Source of the DNA: a virus
Length of the DNA: 64,000 bases
Virus record (IMG/VR): IMGVR_UViG_3300032331_003609
Location: 1-64,000 of that record
Strand: one strand, 5' to 3'
A program made the position numbers and the translations under genes. Under the pieces are notes generated by a model that saw nothing but the letters and a program-made list of their open reading frames with translations, had not been told where the DNA came from and searched no databases. Each line of letters begins with the position of its first letter. The first letter of the stretch is position 1. Shown here piece after piece: positions 24,162 to 32,842 of this stretch.

Positions 24162-24312
24162 GAAAAAATCCTCATTCCGTGAAAAAGATACGACCTTTTA
24201 CGCGAAATAATTACAGTCTTTCAGGTACGGGACCACGACCCCCGATCAGAAAGACTTTATATTTGTCCCAATACAGGGAAAGTGTGGATTTTTTCCAATC
24301 TAATTGGAAAAA
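24162..24312 (+). promoter_or_regulatory. Structured 5' leader with two exclusive pairings
   Basis: GAAAAAATCC (24162-24171) is complementary to GGATTTTTTC (24286-24295). The same 3' segment can instead pair locally: TTTTTCCAAT (24290-24299) with ATTGGAAAAA (24303-24312) across CTA, directly against the ATG at 24312. A third stem, AGTCTTTC with GAAAGACT (24215-24222, 24249-24256), lies between. The long-range and local helices exclude each other, as in a regulatory switch. The first 20 bases resemble the leader at 32278. Confidence 0.5.
24258..24265 (+). promoter_or_regulatory. Bacteroidota -7 box TATATTTG inside the leader
   Basis: Exact TAnnTTTG, 46 bases before the ATG at 24312. It could give a shorter second transcript of the same gene. 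Confidence 0.4.
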
Positions 24313-24818
24313 TGTTAAAACCACTTAAATTCTTATCTATAGCAATTATAGCTATTCTGTTCTCTTTCCAATCGTTTGGACAAGGAAAATCTATCCTAAT
24401 AGGAGACATCACAAATAAAATTCAGATCGGTAATTTAGCTGGGTCTAGACCTCTAACATTTGGATTCAAAAATATGTTAGAAGAATATCTCCAAGAAAAC
24501 AATTTTGACATCATAGAAGATGAGACCAAATTTGATTATAAAATCAATATAGATCTTCTATTCTTTGATGTAGAAACAACAAAGTCAAGCGTTGCAATAT
24601 TTCATAAAAACAATGCAGAGACAGTATTAAAAATAAAAGCATATCTTTTAGATAATAAAGGGAAGAAAATAAAAGAATGTTTAATAACGGAAAAAGCTTC
24701 CGAAATTTCCACGTCAACGTTGATAGTCGATGAAGGCGGGAAGATGAATCAGCAATCGGTGTCTACTGTTATTAAAAAGGTGTGCGGAACAGCAATAAAA
24801 CAATTACTAACACCATGA
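24312..24818 (+). CDS. Secreted protein, possibly CsgG-like fold (168 aa)
   Basis: FLSIAIIAILFSFQSFGQGK is a signal peptide. The mature part has the rhythm of the CsgG/TolB N-terminal domain (ILIGDITNKIQIG, FDIIEDETKFDYKINIDLLF), in which secreted lipoproteins build periplasmic rings, but the match is weak. The ATG at 24312 is chosen because it begins the signal peptide. It overlaps the next gene by ATGA and starts the secreted-protein operon. Confidence 0.6.
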   Translation: MLKPLKFLSIAIIAILFSFQSFGQGKSILIGDITNKIQIGNLAGSRPLTFGFKNMLEEYLQENNFDIIEDETKFDYKINIDLLFFDVETTKSSVAIFHKNNAETVLKIKAYLLDNKGKKIKECLITEKASEISTSTLIVDEGGKMNQQSVSTVIKKVCGTAIKQLLTP

Positions 24819-26488
24819 AAAAACTAATTCTACTCACCACACTCTTATTCTTTGTGGGAGTCTCGTGCTTTGCACAATTAACTGTAAATCAATCAGTATC
24901 ACCAACGACCGGATTGAAGGTCGGAGATACAATCTCGGTAAAGTATACGGTTGCTAAGGGAACTACAACACCTCGTTATTTTTGGTTAAGATACCAATAC
25001 AATAATAAAGCATTGGCTTATGTTTCAACCACATGGTCGCAAGGAACCTCTGTTCAAACTTACTATACGGGTTGGACTGGATATAAATTCACTGCAAGTA
25101 CAGCTAATAGTATTACCGCTACAAGTTTGTATGCACAATATCTAGCATCTCCTTGGGGATATGCAGCTAATGCTGATTGGAACGCAGGCCAACTTACTGT
25201 TCAAAGAACAGATGCATCGGTCGATGGCGACATTGCGACACAAAAATATGTTATTAAGGATCTCGGAGCTTATAACGATATTCATAAATTAGATCTATCA
25301 TATGCTATTGATGCTACTGGTGCCAATATTTCTCCGATTACAACAACAACAGGCTTAGCTTCATTATCTAACGTTATTGGAAATACGTCACAATTTAAAG
25401 TAAGAGTTCTATTTCCAACCGGATATGATATAGCTTCACATAGTGTCTCTTTAATACCGCTAACAACCAACGGAGATGTTAATTGGACAGCTCAAGCAAT
25501 TGCAACAAAATCACTAGATGCATCAGGGGAAGCTATATTTACGACAGAGACAAAGGTCGGTGATTCATTTGCAGTTTTTGTAAACGCAGCAATGCAAAAA
25601 ACTTTCATGAATAATATAGTAACAGTTTCAGATGCTTATAAAGCTTTCCTTGGAGTATCCCAAACAGATATTGCAGGAGCATCTACTTATTTCACATATC
25701 CTGTATTAGAGAAAAAAGTTGGTCTAGTAACTAAAAATAAAACAGCATTCAGCGAGAGCGATTCGTATCACTTATTTGCTAGTGTTATGGGTACGGACGT
25801 TTCTAGTAGTGCAATGATTCCTTCTAATGCTGCTCCTGTTAATGGGGTAGTTAATTTCAAATGGTATAATGGTCTATTAAATCAAAGTTGGCTGGATGGA
25901 ACACCAACATATAAAACCAAAGTAACAGCTTCTAATCAAGCAGTGGATATGGTATTTGCCTGGGGTGGTGATTTAGATTGGTCACACTCTTCTTTACCAA
26001 CAGAAATTTCATCAAGAATAGCCACAGGAAATTATGCAAATTCAATCAATCCTGGTTCTTCAACTGCAACTGCATATAGAACAATGTCAAACACATCAAT
26101 GGCATATACTGCAGCTCCTTTGGAGAATGCAACTCTGAGTGTATCCTCTAAATTAGAAAACGGTAAAGTTATATTAACAACAAATTTAACTAGAGCGGAT
26201 CTAGCAGGTTTACAGGTTATTATGAATTATGACGAATCTAAATTAACACTAGATAACGTGATATTTGATGCGGGAAGTACAATAACAAACTTCTCAACAC
26301 ATAACAATGGCAGATTAACATTTGGTTCTATAGATCAATTAAAAACAGCAAGAATTAAACCAGGTACACCATACACATTGGTGTTTACCCCTAAATCAGC
26401 TTTAACAAACACTGCTGGCTTATTCTATTTTGTTCTATCCGATGCAGTTGATGCAAAAGGTAACAAGATAAATTTAGTTGTAGAATAA
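24815..26488 (+). CDS. Secreted protein with C-terminal cohesin-like domain (557 aa)
   Basis: The start MKKLILLTTLLFFVGVSCFA gives a signal peptide and overlaps the previous stop. The N-terminal 280 residues are beta-rich and Thr/Ser-rich, as in surface proteins. The last 120 residues (ADLAGLQVIMNYDESKLTLD onward, ending LFYFVLSDAVDAKGN) have the jelly-roll pattern of cohesin-type domains. The next gene encodes a dockerin-like segment and a similar C-terminal domain, so the two may bind each other on the cell surface. Confidence 0.7.
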   Translation: MKKLILLTTLLFFVGVSCFAQLTVNQSVSPTTGLKVGDTISVKYTVAKGTTTPRYFWLRYQYNNKALAYVSTTWSQGTSVQTYYTGWTGYKFTASTANSITATSLYAQYLASPWGYAANADWNAGQLTVQRTDASVDGDIATQKYVIKDLGAYNDIHKLDLSYAIDATGANISPITTTTGLASLSNVIGNTSQFKVRVLFPTGYDIASHSVSLIPLTTNGDVNWTAQAIATKSLDASGEAIFTTETKVGDSFAVFVNAAMQKTFMNNIVTVSDAYKAFLGVSQTDIAGASTYFTYPVLEKKVGLVTKNKTAFSESDSYHLFASVMGTDVSSSAMIPSNAAPVNGVVNFKWYNGLLNQSWLDGTPTYKTKVTASNQAVDMVFAWGGDLDWSHSSLPTEISSRIATGNYANSINPGSSTATAYRTMSNTSMAYTAAPLENATLSVSSKLENGKVILTTNLTRADLAGLQVIMNYDESKLTLDNVIFDAGSTITNFSTHNNGRLTFGSIDQLKTARIKPGTPYTLVFTPKSALTNTAGLFYFVLSDAVDAKGNKINLVVE

Positions 26489-26489
26489 T

Positions 26490-29069
26490 ATGAAGAAATT
26501 ACTAACAGTTTTATTATTATTGGTATCTTTTTTGGGGTTTGGACAGGGCGTATCTGCACCAGACCCTAAATCATTTACTGCTAGTACTAGCGGTCAAGAT
26601 GCTAGCGGATTTGAATTAACAGGATTTAGTGCAACATCAACTTTACTTACATCAATCAGTTTAGTTAATCCACCTTCCGGTACAACATTCTCTTTAGGAA
26701 CAATAACAGGTTTAACTGCTGCAAGTGGATTTACTTTAACGGGTAATAAAACTCGTTTAGTAGTAACTGGAACAATGGCTAGTATCAATACGGCATTAGC
26801 ATCATTAAAGATAAACACAGGAACAATAACGGGAGATATTAATATTTCAGTAGCAGCAACTGTAAACCCAACGGGATATTATTTTAATGGTGTAAACGGA
26901 CACTTTTATAAACCCGTATCAACCGGAGCATATTACACAGTAGCTAGAGATGCAGCATTAGCAACAACATTCAAAGGACAGAAGGGATATTTGGTAACAA
27001 TTACTTCTGCAGATGAAGATGCATTTATTTATAATAATGTACCTCAATCAAATATTTGGTTTGCATTAACCGATGAAGTAAGTGAAGCTAGATGGATAAT
27101 AGATGCTGGACCTGAAAAAGGAACTCTGATTAAAATAAATAACGGACAAACAAACGGAAACATTCCTGGTCAATATAACAACTGGGCAGGTGGTGAACCA
27201 AACAATAGTGGTAACGAAGATTATGCAGTAACTAAATGGGGTGGTGGTACTCAATGGAATGATTTACCAAATAACTTTAGTTGTGCTTATGTGATTGAAT
27301 ATGGAACTTGGAGTAATCCTGATGATGCAACATTTACTGAATTTTACACCAATTCAGTTGCACATTCAAACGGGGAAACTATTAAGGCACTATTTGGATT
27401 TAAGTTTAATAGTTCAATTGATAAAACAAAATTTTTAGCACAAATATTCAAAAGAAATGATTCATATTCAAGCTGGACAGCAGCTGATGGTTATAAATCA
27501 TTAAGCGGATTAGGTAAGGTGTATCTTTCAAATCAAATAGACACCTCAAAAGTTTTCTCGTCGGGTATTCCGTTATCAGGAGTAAGCGATATGACACAAT
27601 TTACTACTGCCGATATTGGTAAGATTTATAGAATAACTATAACCGGTGCAAATGGCGGCGGGTGGGGAACTGACATTTATACAAATGACTCGAATATTCC
27701 AGGTATGGCGGTTCATGCAGGTATTGTGGCAATCGGACAAACAAAAGAAGTTTATATTAAAGTAGTTGAGGGCCAAACAAATTATCCGGGCACAACTCGG
27801 AATGGTATATCAACATCTGATTGGGGAGGCTGGGATTTGAGTTATCAATTTGTATCTGCCCCAACATCATACAAAGCAACGGCATCACCCGGACAAGTTG
27901 AATGGTGTGCAATTAGTAAAAATTTAAACAACGGTAAAACTAGAATTCTAATTGACATGAGACAGATAGGAACTCTGGATCCTACTAAAATATCTAATTT
28001 AAAATTATTAGATGTTTATGACGGAGTGATATCTTATGTTTCCAATGACGCAACATGGGGACAATATGATATACCTTATGATATTAGTACTAAAATATTA
28101 ACATCAGCATATCCTAATAATTTTAGAGGATATAGCGGATACTACGGGGTTAGTATTGATTTTGCATTCACACAACAAGGTGCATTCAAACAGCACAAAA
28201 TGGAATTACAAGAGTATGATGCAACCCAATTAAAAGCTTTATATAATAGTATCGTAACTGTGTCCGATGTTTATTTAGCATTTAAGGAGTTAGCAAACGG
28301 TGGAATATTTGGAAATCAAACAGGTAATGAATTCACATACGGTATTCAATATAAAAACTCGGATGTTAACGAAGATGGTGTATTCAACGAGGCGGATTGT
28401 TTTGCACTATTACAAAACTTAACAGGAGCAAAAGATCTAGTAACATCATACACGTTAGATAATACTGTTAGATTGATTCCTGATTCAATTTATAATTTGA
28501 TTGGTAAATCTACTTGGAGTTCATTTCAAGATTTTAGAGGAAAGACATATAATTTTAGCTTAATGGATAACGTGTTAAGCTATAACTATGATCTGGCGGT
28601 TAGTTGGAAAGGCGATGTTAACCTGTCACATTCTGCAACACCTCCATCGAATAACGTAACAACAATGTCAATCAGAACAGCAAGTGCTGCGATACTAAAT
28701 GAAATGAGCGCTGCTATTATGACTGAAGTAATTGGAGATAGCGTTTATGCTTATATTACTATCGATCCTTTACAGCAAAATGTAGTTGGAACACAATTTC
28801 AACTAAATTATGATAATTCAATGTTAAAATTCAATAATGTAACATTTAAAACTAAAGGTTCACCTATGAACTATGGCAATGATAAAGGTTCATATATTAA
28901 TTTAGGATCTTTAATTAGTGATGGAACAACATCTTTAGATAACACAACAGAGTATAAAATATCATTTACAGCAAAAAGTAAATTGGATAACGTATTTGGT
29001 TTAATCTCTATCGGAACAACCGATGCAGTAAATAAATCTGGGATACAATTAAAAGTTAAATTAAACTAA
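26490..29069 (+). CDS. Secreted C-type-lectin / dockerin-like / cohesin-like protein (859 aa)
   Basis: After a signal peptide (MKKLLTVLLLLVSFLGFGQG) there is a beta-rich region, then a C-type-lectin-like domain at about 130-275 (FYKPVSTGAYYTVARDAALA, NNWAGGEPNNSGNEDYA, WNDLPNNF, YVIEYG). DVNEDGVFNEADCFALLQNL near 630 is a dockerin-like EF-hand loop. The C-terminal 120 residues repeat the cohesin-like fold of the preceding protein (GTQFQLNYDNSMLKFNNVTF). It is predicted to be extracellular and to bind sugars, calcium and partner proteins. It sits one base after its neighbour and directly before a beta-barrel gene. Confidence 0.75.
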   Translation: MKKLLTVLLLLVSFLGFGQGVSAPDPKSFTASTSGQDASGFELTGFSATSTLLTSISLVNPPSGTTFSLGTITGLTAASGFTLTGNKTRLVVTGTMASINTALASLKINTGTITGDINISVAATVNPTGYYFNGVNGHFYKPVSTGAYYTVARDAALATTFKGQKGYLVTITSADEDAFIYNNVPQSNIWFALTDEVSEARWIIDAGPEKGTLIKINNGQTNGNIPGQYNNWAGGEPNNSGNEDYAVTKWGGGTQWNDLPNNFSCAYVIEYGTWSNPDDATFTEFYTNSVAHSNGETIKALFGFKFNSSIDKTKFLAQIFKRNDSYSSWTAADGYKSLSGLGKVYLSNQIDTSKVFSSGIPLSGVSDMTQFTTADIGKIYRITITGANGGGWGTDIYTNDSNIPGMAVHAGIVAIGQTKEVYIKVVEGQTNYPGTTRNGISTSDWGGWDLSYQFVSAPTSYKATASPGQVEWCAISKNLNNGKTRILIDMRQIGTLDPTKISNLKLLDVYDGVISYVSNDATWGQYDIPYDISTKILTSAYPNNFRGYSGYYGVSIDFAFTQQGAFKQHKMELQEYDATQLKALYNSIVTVSDVYLAFKELANGGIFGNQTGNEFTYGIQYKNSDVNEDGVFNEADCFALLQNLTGAKDLVTSYTLDNTVRLIPDSIYNLIGKSTWSSFQDFRGKTYNFSLMDNVLSYNYDLAVSWKGDVNLSHSATPPSNNVTTMSIRTASAAILNEMSAAIMTEVIGDSVYAYITIDPLQQNVVGTQFQLNYDNSMLKFNNVTFKTKGSPMNYGNDKGSYINLGSLISDGTTSLDNTTEYKISFTAKSKLDNVFGLISIGTTDAVNKSGIQLKVKLN

Positions 29070-29962
29070 TGAAAAAACTATTATTAATTCTGTCACTAAT
29101 TTTGACAACATTTATGGCAAATGCACAGATACAAAAACCTGATACTTTACAATTATCACCAAAAGAATTATTTGGAGCAAGTAGTGATTGGAACAATTTG
29201 GGTATTTTACAATCATATGTTGATTTTTCAAAAGATGTTTTATCATCTTCAAACTTATCTGTTGGTATAATTGGAAAACAGGTATCTACCACTTTAAATT
29301 TAGGATATAGTAAGTCATCAGCGAATGGAAGGTGGAGTCATTCATTTGCGTCATCAATAAATCCAGTATGGAAGTATTATGGTGTTGGTTATGGTTTCAG
29401 TAGAAATACGGATAGGAGGACTACTACAATACAATCATTTTATTCAACGGATTTTGATTTTCAAAAAGATATAACATTATCATTTATAGATGTATTCAGA
29501 ACTAAAAAGTTTGGAACATTTGGATATAGTTTAATTGCGTCAAAATCGTTTTGGGGACCATATGAAGGTGAGTGGGGAGGAAAATACACGGTAGATGCTA
29601 ATGGTAACTTTTTGGATTTAATATACCCGATGAATCCACCATCGTCTCAAATAACTTACAAAGGTATGGCAATGTACACATATACATTGAAAACAAAGAG
29701 GGTTAATATATCACCACAAGTATTTGTTATGAGTGACATCTACAAGGTATTTAAAGATGGTACTACATCGGATTTAGCATATGTAGATGATTTCAATTTA
29801 GACTTATATTATGGTACATCATTGGATTGGAAAATAACTAAAAGATTTATTTTGAATACTAATATTAGATTTAATAAAACCTGGGATAAACTAAGTGAGT
29901 CGGTTGGTTATAAAAAAAGTAATCCAATAATGTTTATGATAGGAACAAACTTTCAATTTTAA
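29069..29962 (+). CDS. Outer-membrane beta-barrel protein (297 aa)
   Basis: A signal peptide (MKKLLLILSLILTTFMANAQ) is followed by alternating amphipathic strands ending in aromatic residues (GYGFSRN, FGYSLIAS, MAMYTYTLKTKRVNISPQVF) and a final Phe (IGTNFQF), as expected for a barrel inserted by BAM. Its start overlaps the stop of the lectin-like gene. It could anchor or export the two large secreted proteins. Confidence 0.75.
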   Translation: MKKLLLILSLILTTFMANAQIQKPDTLQLSPKELFGASSDWNNLGILQSYVDFSKDVLSSSNLSVGIIGKQVSTTLNLGYSKSSANGRWSHSFASSINPVWKYYGVGYGFSRNTDRRTTTIQSFYSTDFDFQKDITLSFIDVFRTKKFGTFGYSLIASKSFWGPYEGEWGGKYTVDANGNFLDLIYPMNPPSSQITYKGMAMYTYTLKTKRVNISPQVFVMSDIYKVFKDGTTSDLAYVDDFNLDLYYGTSLDWKITKRFILNTNIRFNKTWDKLSESVGYKKSNPIMFMIGTNFQF

Positions 29963-29965
29963 AAT

Positions 29966-30310
29966 ATGAAACGTATTAAAATTATATTATTGTGTTTCGT
30001 GGTGTCGTGTACAAAACCCGATTTACAGGTTCCTGCTATTGCAACCGACAAAGAATTTTTTACTGTGCCCGAAAATACGGTAAAAAATGGGGACGTTATT
30101 AAATTTAATTTAACATCTGCTGGAATGTATACCTTGACAATGACGGACGCAGTCCAAAATCAAGTGGTTTCTAGAGAAAGATTTACCGGTAAGATTGGTT
30201 TAAATTCGCTTAAAATATACACAAACTCTCTTTCAACAAAATACCTAAATGTTGAACTAAAGGATCAAAATAACAACCAAATAGGTAAAACAAAAATAAT
30301 AATAAATTAA
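29966..30310 (+). CDS. Lipoprotein resembling a lone T9SS sorting domain (114 aa)
   Basis: LLCFVVSC is a lipobox. The mature part (YTLTMTDAVQNQVVSRERF, LNVELKDQNNNQIGKTKIII) has the strand order and end of type-9-secretion C-terminal sorting domains, but here it is the whole protein and is lipid-anchored instead of following a cargo domain. It is three bases from its neighbour upstream and forms a pair with the next gene. Confidence 0.6.
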   Translation: MKRIKIILLCFVVSCTKPDLQVPAIATDKEFFTVPENTVKNGDVIKFNLTSAGMYTLTMTDAVQNQVVSRERFTGKIGLNSLKIYTNSLSTKYLNVELKDQNNNQIGKTKIIIN

Positions 30311-30311
30311 A

Positions 30312-30686
30312 ATGAAAAAATTATCTTTCCTAATTCTAAGCTTAATAGTACTTAATAGTTGTACTAAGCATGATCTTCCTGAGCCAATTTCTCAGCAAAT
30401 GGATCCAAATCTTAAAATGTCTTCTTCTTTCGGAATTAAATTACAAAATTCTTTTGTTACGAGCGAGGTGTCTATGAATGTCAAAACCGAATCAGCACAG
30501 ACCGTAACTATTAAAATATATGATATTTCTAATAGAGTTGTTTCTAAGTCAACAAGTGAAGTTAAGTCTGGCGATAATCTTTTAAACGTATACACATCAG
30601 CTCTTCCATCTTCAGCATACAGAATCGCTCTTTATGATAGTAATAATAATCTATTAGGAATAACTGATTTTAATAAAATAAACTAG
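30312..30686 (+). CDS. Lipoprotein resembling a lone T9SS sorting domain (124 aa)
   Basis: MKKLSFLILSLIVLNSC is a lipoprotein signal. TVTIKIYDISNRVVSKSTSE with AYRIALYDSNNNLLG is close to the sorting-domain pattern (v-I-y-d-x-x-G-r-v ... Y-x-v-x-l-x-d). It follows a related lipoprotein gene by one base. Both may mimic or occupy the host secretion machinery, or simply be beta-sandwich binding proteins. Confidence 0.6.
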   Translation: MKKLSFLILSLIVLNSCTKHDLPEPISQQMDPNLKMSSSFGIKLQNSFVTSEVSMNVKTESAQTVTIKIYDISNRVVSKSTSEVKSGDNLLNVYTSALPSSAYRIALYDSNNNLLGITDFNKIN

Positions 30687-30731
30687 GAGTAGTATAATCT
30701 TTAAAAAATATTTGGTGAGGAAAAAAATCAG

Positions 30732-32258
30732 ATGAAGAAATTGTTGGTGTTATTTTTATTGGTGATAGCTTCAAAAGTAAATGGTCAGGTATTTACTCAA
30801 ACGTATGTTGATAAATGTACAGGAGAAATTAAACTGGTTGTATCTACTCCATTGCCAAATGGGGGTGTAATGATTGCTTTTTACAATCAGATAAAGACAT
30901 TTGATGTATCTCAGGTAAATAACGGAACTGTTCAAAAATGGTTAAACGATGTTTATCAAGACTATAGTACAAGACCATGCCCAGTAAGTACCGTTGTTAC
31001 ACAAACTGTTCAACAAACAGTTTCTCAAGCTGCAGCTGCGGCAGCAGCTTCAGCAGCAGCTTCAGCAGCTTCAGCAGCAGCTTCTTCTGCAGCAAGTGGT
31101 GCAGCATCATCTGCAGCAAGCTCAGCAGCTAGCGGAGCAGCTAGCGGAGCAGCATCATCTGCAGCATCGGGAGCAGCAAGTGGTGCGGCAAGCGGAGCAG
31201 CATCGGGAGCAGCAAGTGGTGCAGCAACAGGGGGTGCTAGTTCTCCGCCTCCTGCATCAAGTGGCGGATCATCTGGGGGTGGTTCTTCGTCAGGTGGTAG
31301 TTCTTCAGGGGGTAGTTCTTCATCTTCAGAAAGTAAAAGTAGTGGTGGATCTACGGAACAAAAATCCGAATCTAAGGCAGAAACTAAATCAGAATCAAAA
31401 TCGGAAAGTAAATCCGAAAGCAAAACCGAAGAAAAGAAAGAGGAAAGTAAATCTGAAACAAAAAAAGAAGAAAAAAAGGAGGAAAGCAAATCAGAAGAAA
31501 AAAAGAAAGAGGAAAGTAAGAAAGAAGAAGAGAAAAAGAAAGAAGAGGATAAGAAAAAAGAGGAAGAGAAAAAGAAAGAAGAAGAGAAAAAGAAAAAGCA
31601 ATCTATCAGTAATCCTACTTTAGTTGCTTCTGATGTTGCAATAACAGAAGCTAAAGATGGAAAATATGCCGCAATGATTTCTACTGGTATAAGCAAATCT
31701 TCTATGACAGGAACAGAAAGTTGGGGATTAACATCTATGATATGGACAACCTTCGATCAATTTGCTTTAAATGGTGGATATACTAAAATGAATTTTAAGC
31801 AGGGTAAATTAAAAGATATTGACTCATATTCAATTACTGCAGCATATTTGCAAGGAAATCTAATGATTATGCAGGGTTACACGTTTATTAAGCCTGATCC
31901 AAAAATAGGAACATATGGATATAATATAGGTGTCGTAAGTTTATTATTAAAAAATGGTAATAGTTATGATTATTCAGCATCTGTGTCTGCTATTGGATTC
32001 TGGACAAAGATTTATCCATTAAATAAGAAATCATCTTTGGCCCCTCAGGTTTTTATAACAAGTTCCCCAATTTCTTGGAATCCTTCAACCAATCAAACTC
32101 TTGTTAATAGACAGTATGGATTTATGACTGGATTCTCTTACGATTTTAAATTGACTGGAAGATTCGGTCTTAACTTCAATTATAAGTTTTCTGGATCTAC
32201 TCAACCAGAAACCCCAATATTGCACAATTTTATGATAGGATCGAGAATTATGCTATAA
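30732..32258 (+). CDS. Outer-membrane beta-barrel with long low-complexity spacer (508 aa)
   Basis: A signal peptide (MKKLLVLFLLVIASKVNGQ) precedes an 80-residue small domain. Then come about 75 residues of Ala/Ser/Gly repeats, a Gly/Ser stretch with PPP, and about 100 residues of Ser/Lys/Glu repeats ending in EEEKKKK. The C-terminal 195 residues (GLTSMIWTTFDQFALNGGY, then to GSRIML) look like a small membrane barrel related to the one at 29069. The charged spacer may span the periplasm or extend outside the cell. It closes the secreted-protein operon. Confidence 0.8.
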   Translation: MKKLLVLFLLVIASKVNGQVFTQTYVDKCTGEIKLVVSTPLPNGGVMIAFYNQIKTFDVSQVNNGTVQKWLNDVYQDYSTRPCPVSTVVTQTVQQTVSQAAAAAAASAAASAASAAASSAASGAASSAASSAASGAASGAASSAASGAASGAASGAASGAASGAATGGASSPPPASSGGSSGGGSSSGGSSSGGSSSSSESKSSGGSTEQKSESKAETKSESKSESKSESKTEEKKEESKSETKKEEKKEESKSEEKKKEESKKEEEKKKEEDKKKEEEKKKEEEKKKKQSISNPTLVASDVAITEAKDGKYAAMISTGISKSSMTGTESWGLTSMIWTTFDQFALNGGYTKMNFKQGKLKDIDSYSITAAYLQGNLMIMQGYTFIKPDPKIGTYGYNIGVVSLLLKNGNSYDYSASVSAIGFWTKIYPLNKKSSLAPQVFITSSPISWNPSTNQTLVNRQYGFMTGFSYDFKLTGRFGLNFNYKFSGSTQPETPILHNFMIGSRIML

Positions 32259-32264
32259 AAAAAA

Positions 32265-32273
32265 GATATATAA
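32265..32273 (+). promoter_or_regulatory. Late-type motif GATATATAA with long leader
   Basis: The motif is followed by a 155-base structured leader of the gene at 32433. Confidence 0.5.
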
Positions 32274-32277
32274 AGTT

Positions 32278-32432
32278 GAAAAAAATCCTCATTCCGTTCG
32301 AAAGAAATTTACGTTTCTTCGTTCACTTTTTCAAATTTGATGGCTTAATGCCTGAAACTTACATGAAAAGTGAATTTCAAGTTTGAGTATTTTTTTCTAG
32401 TAGCTAAAACTAGAATATAAAAATAAAACAAA
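32278..32432 (+). promoter_or_regulatory. Structured 5' leader, relative of the one at 24162
   Basis: It begins TTGAAAAAAATCCTCATTCC, nearly the same as the leader at 24162. GAAAAAAAT (32278-32286) can pair with ATTTTTTTC (32389-32397) to close the leader. Inside, CACTTTT pairs with AAAAGTG, CGAA-GAAA with TTTC-TTCG, and CTAGT with ACTAG just before the gene. A shared 5' end plus a closing stem in both leaders suggests one RNA family. Confidence 0.5.
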
Positions 32433-32744
32433 ATGAGCGAAGAAACACAAAACGACGGATCCTGGTCAGGTTTAAAAAAGACAATCGTAGGAGTATTAGG
32501 AACTGTAGTAACAGCAGGAGGAGTATTTTTAACTACTCTATTAGGCGGGGGAGATAAAGAAGCAGCACAGCCTGCTGCAGCACCCGTAATCAACATTACA
32601 AATTCAAATCAACAACAATCTGCAGGTAAAACCGTGATTATTCAAGGCGGAGGTAATGCAGGAGCAGCTAAACCCGCTGCACCAGCACCAAAGCCAAAGA
32701 AGAAAGAAGGTGACGAATTTAAAGAGGAAGCACCAAAATGGTAA
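32433..32744 (+). CDS. Small single-pass membrane protein with Ala/Pro/Lys tail (103 aa)
   Basis: One helix (TIVGVLGTVVTAGGVFLTTL) is followed by a Gly/Ala/Pro-rich, then charged tail. The layout suits a phage holin or membrane scaffold, but no family is recognised. It has a structured late leader, suggesting high or controlled expression, and overlaps the next small gene at its stop codon. Confidence 0.65.
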   Translation: MSEETQNDGSWSGLKKTIVGVLGTVVTAGGVFLTTLLGGGDKEAAQPAAAPVINITNSNQQQSAGKTVIIQGGGNAGAAKPAAPAPKPKKKEGDEFKEEAPKW

Positions 32745-32842
32745 TAACCGGATATCAAATAGGTACCGTATTATTTTTTATGGTACTGATTGGATGGGTG
32801 ATTAATTGGAGTACAAAAATAAAGAACAAGAAAGATGAGTAA
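32738..32842 (+). CDS. Very small membrane protein (34 aa)
   Basis: The ATG overlaps the preceding stop (ATGGTAA) and the TAA overlaps the next start. The peptide is one transmembrane helix (TVLFFMVLIGWVINW) with a Lys-rich C-terminus. Overlap on both sides and a clean hydrophobic profile make it a likely real gene in a membrane-protein operon, perhaps part of a lysis set. Confidence 0.55.
   Translation: MVITGYQIGTVLFFMVLIGWVINWSTKIKNKKDE

Noticed and set aside
30994-31696. Long open frames in other frames and on the other strand of the low-complexity barrel gene
   Set aside because: They are by-products of the GCAGCA and GAAAAA repeats and encode pure Gln/Leu/Arg or Phe/Leu/Ser runs.
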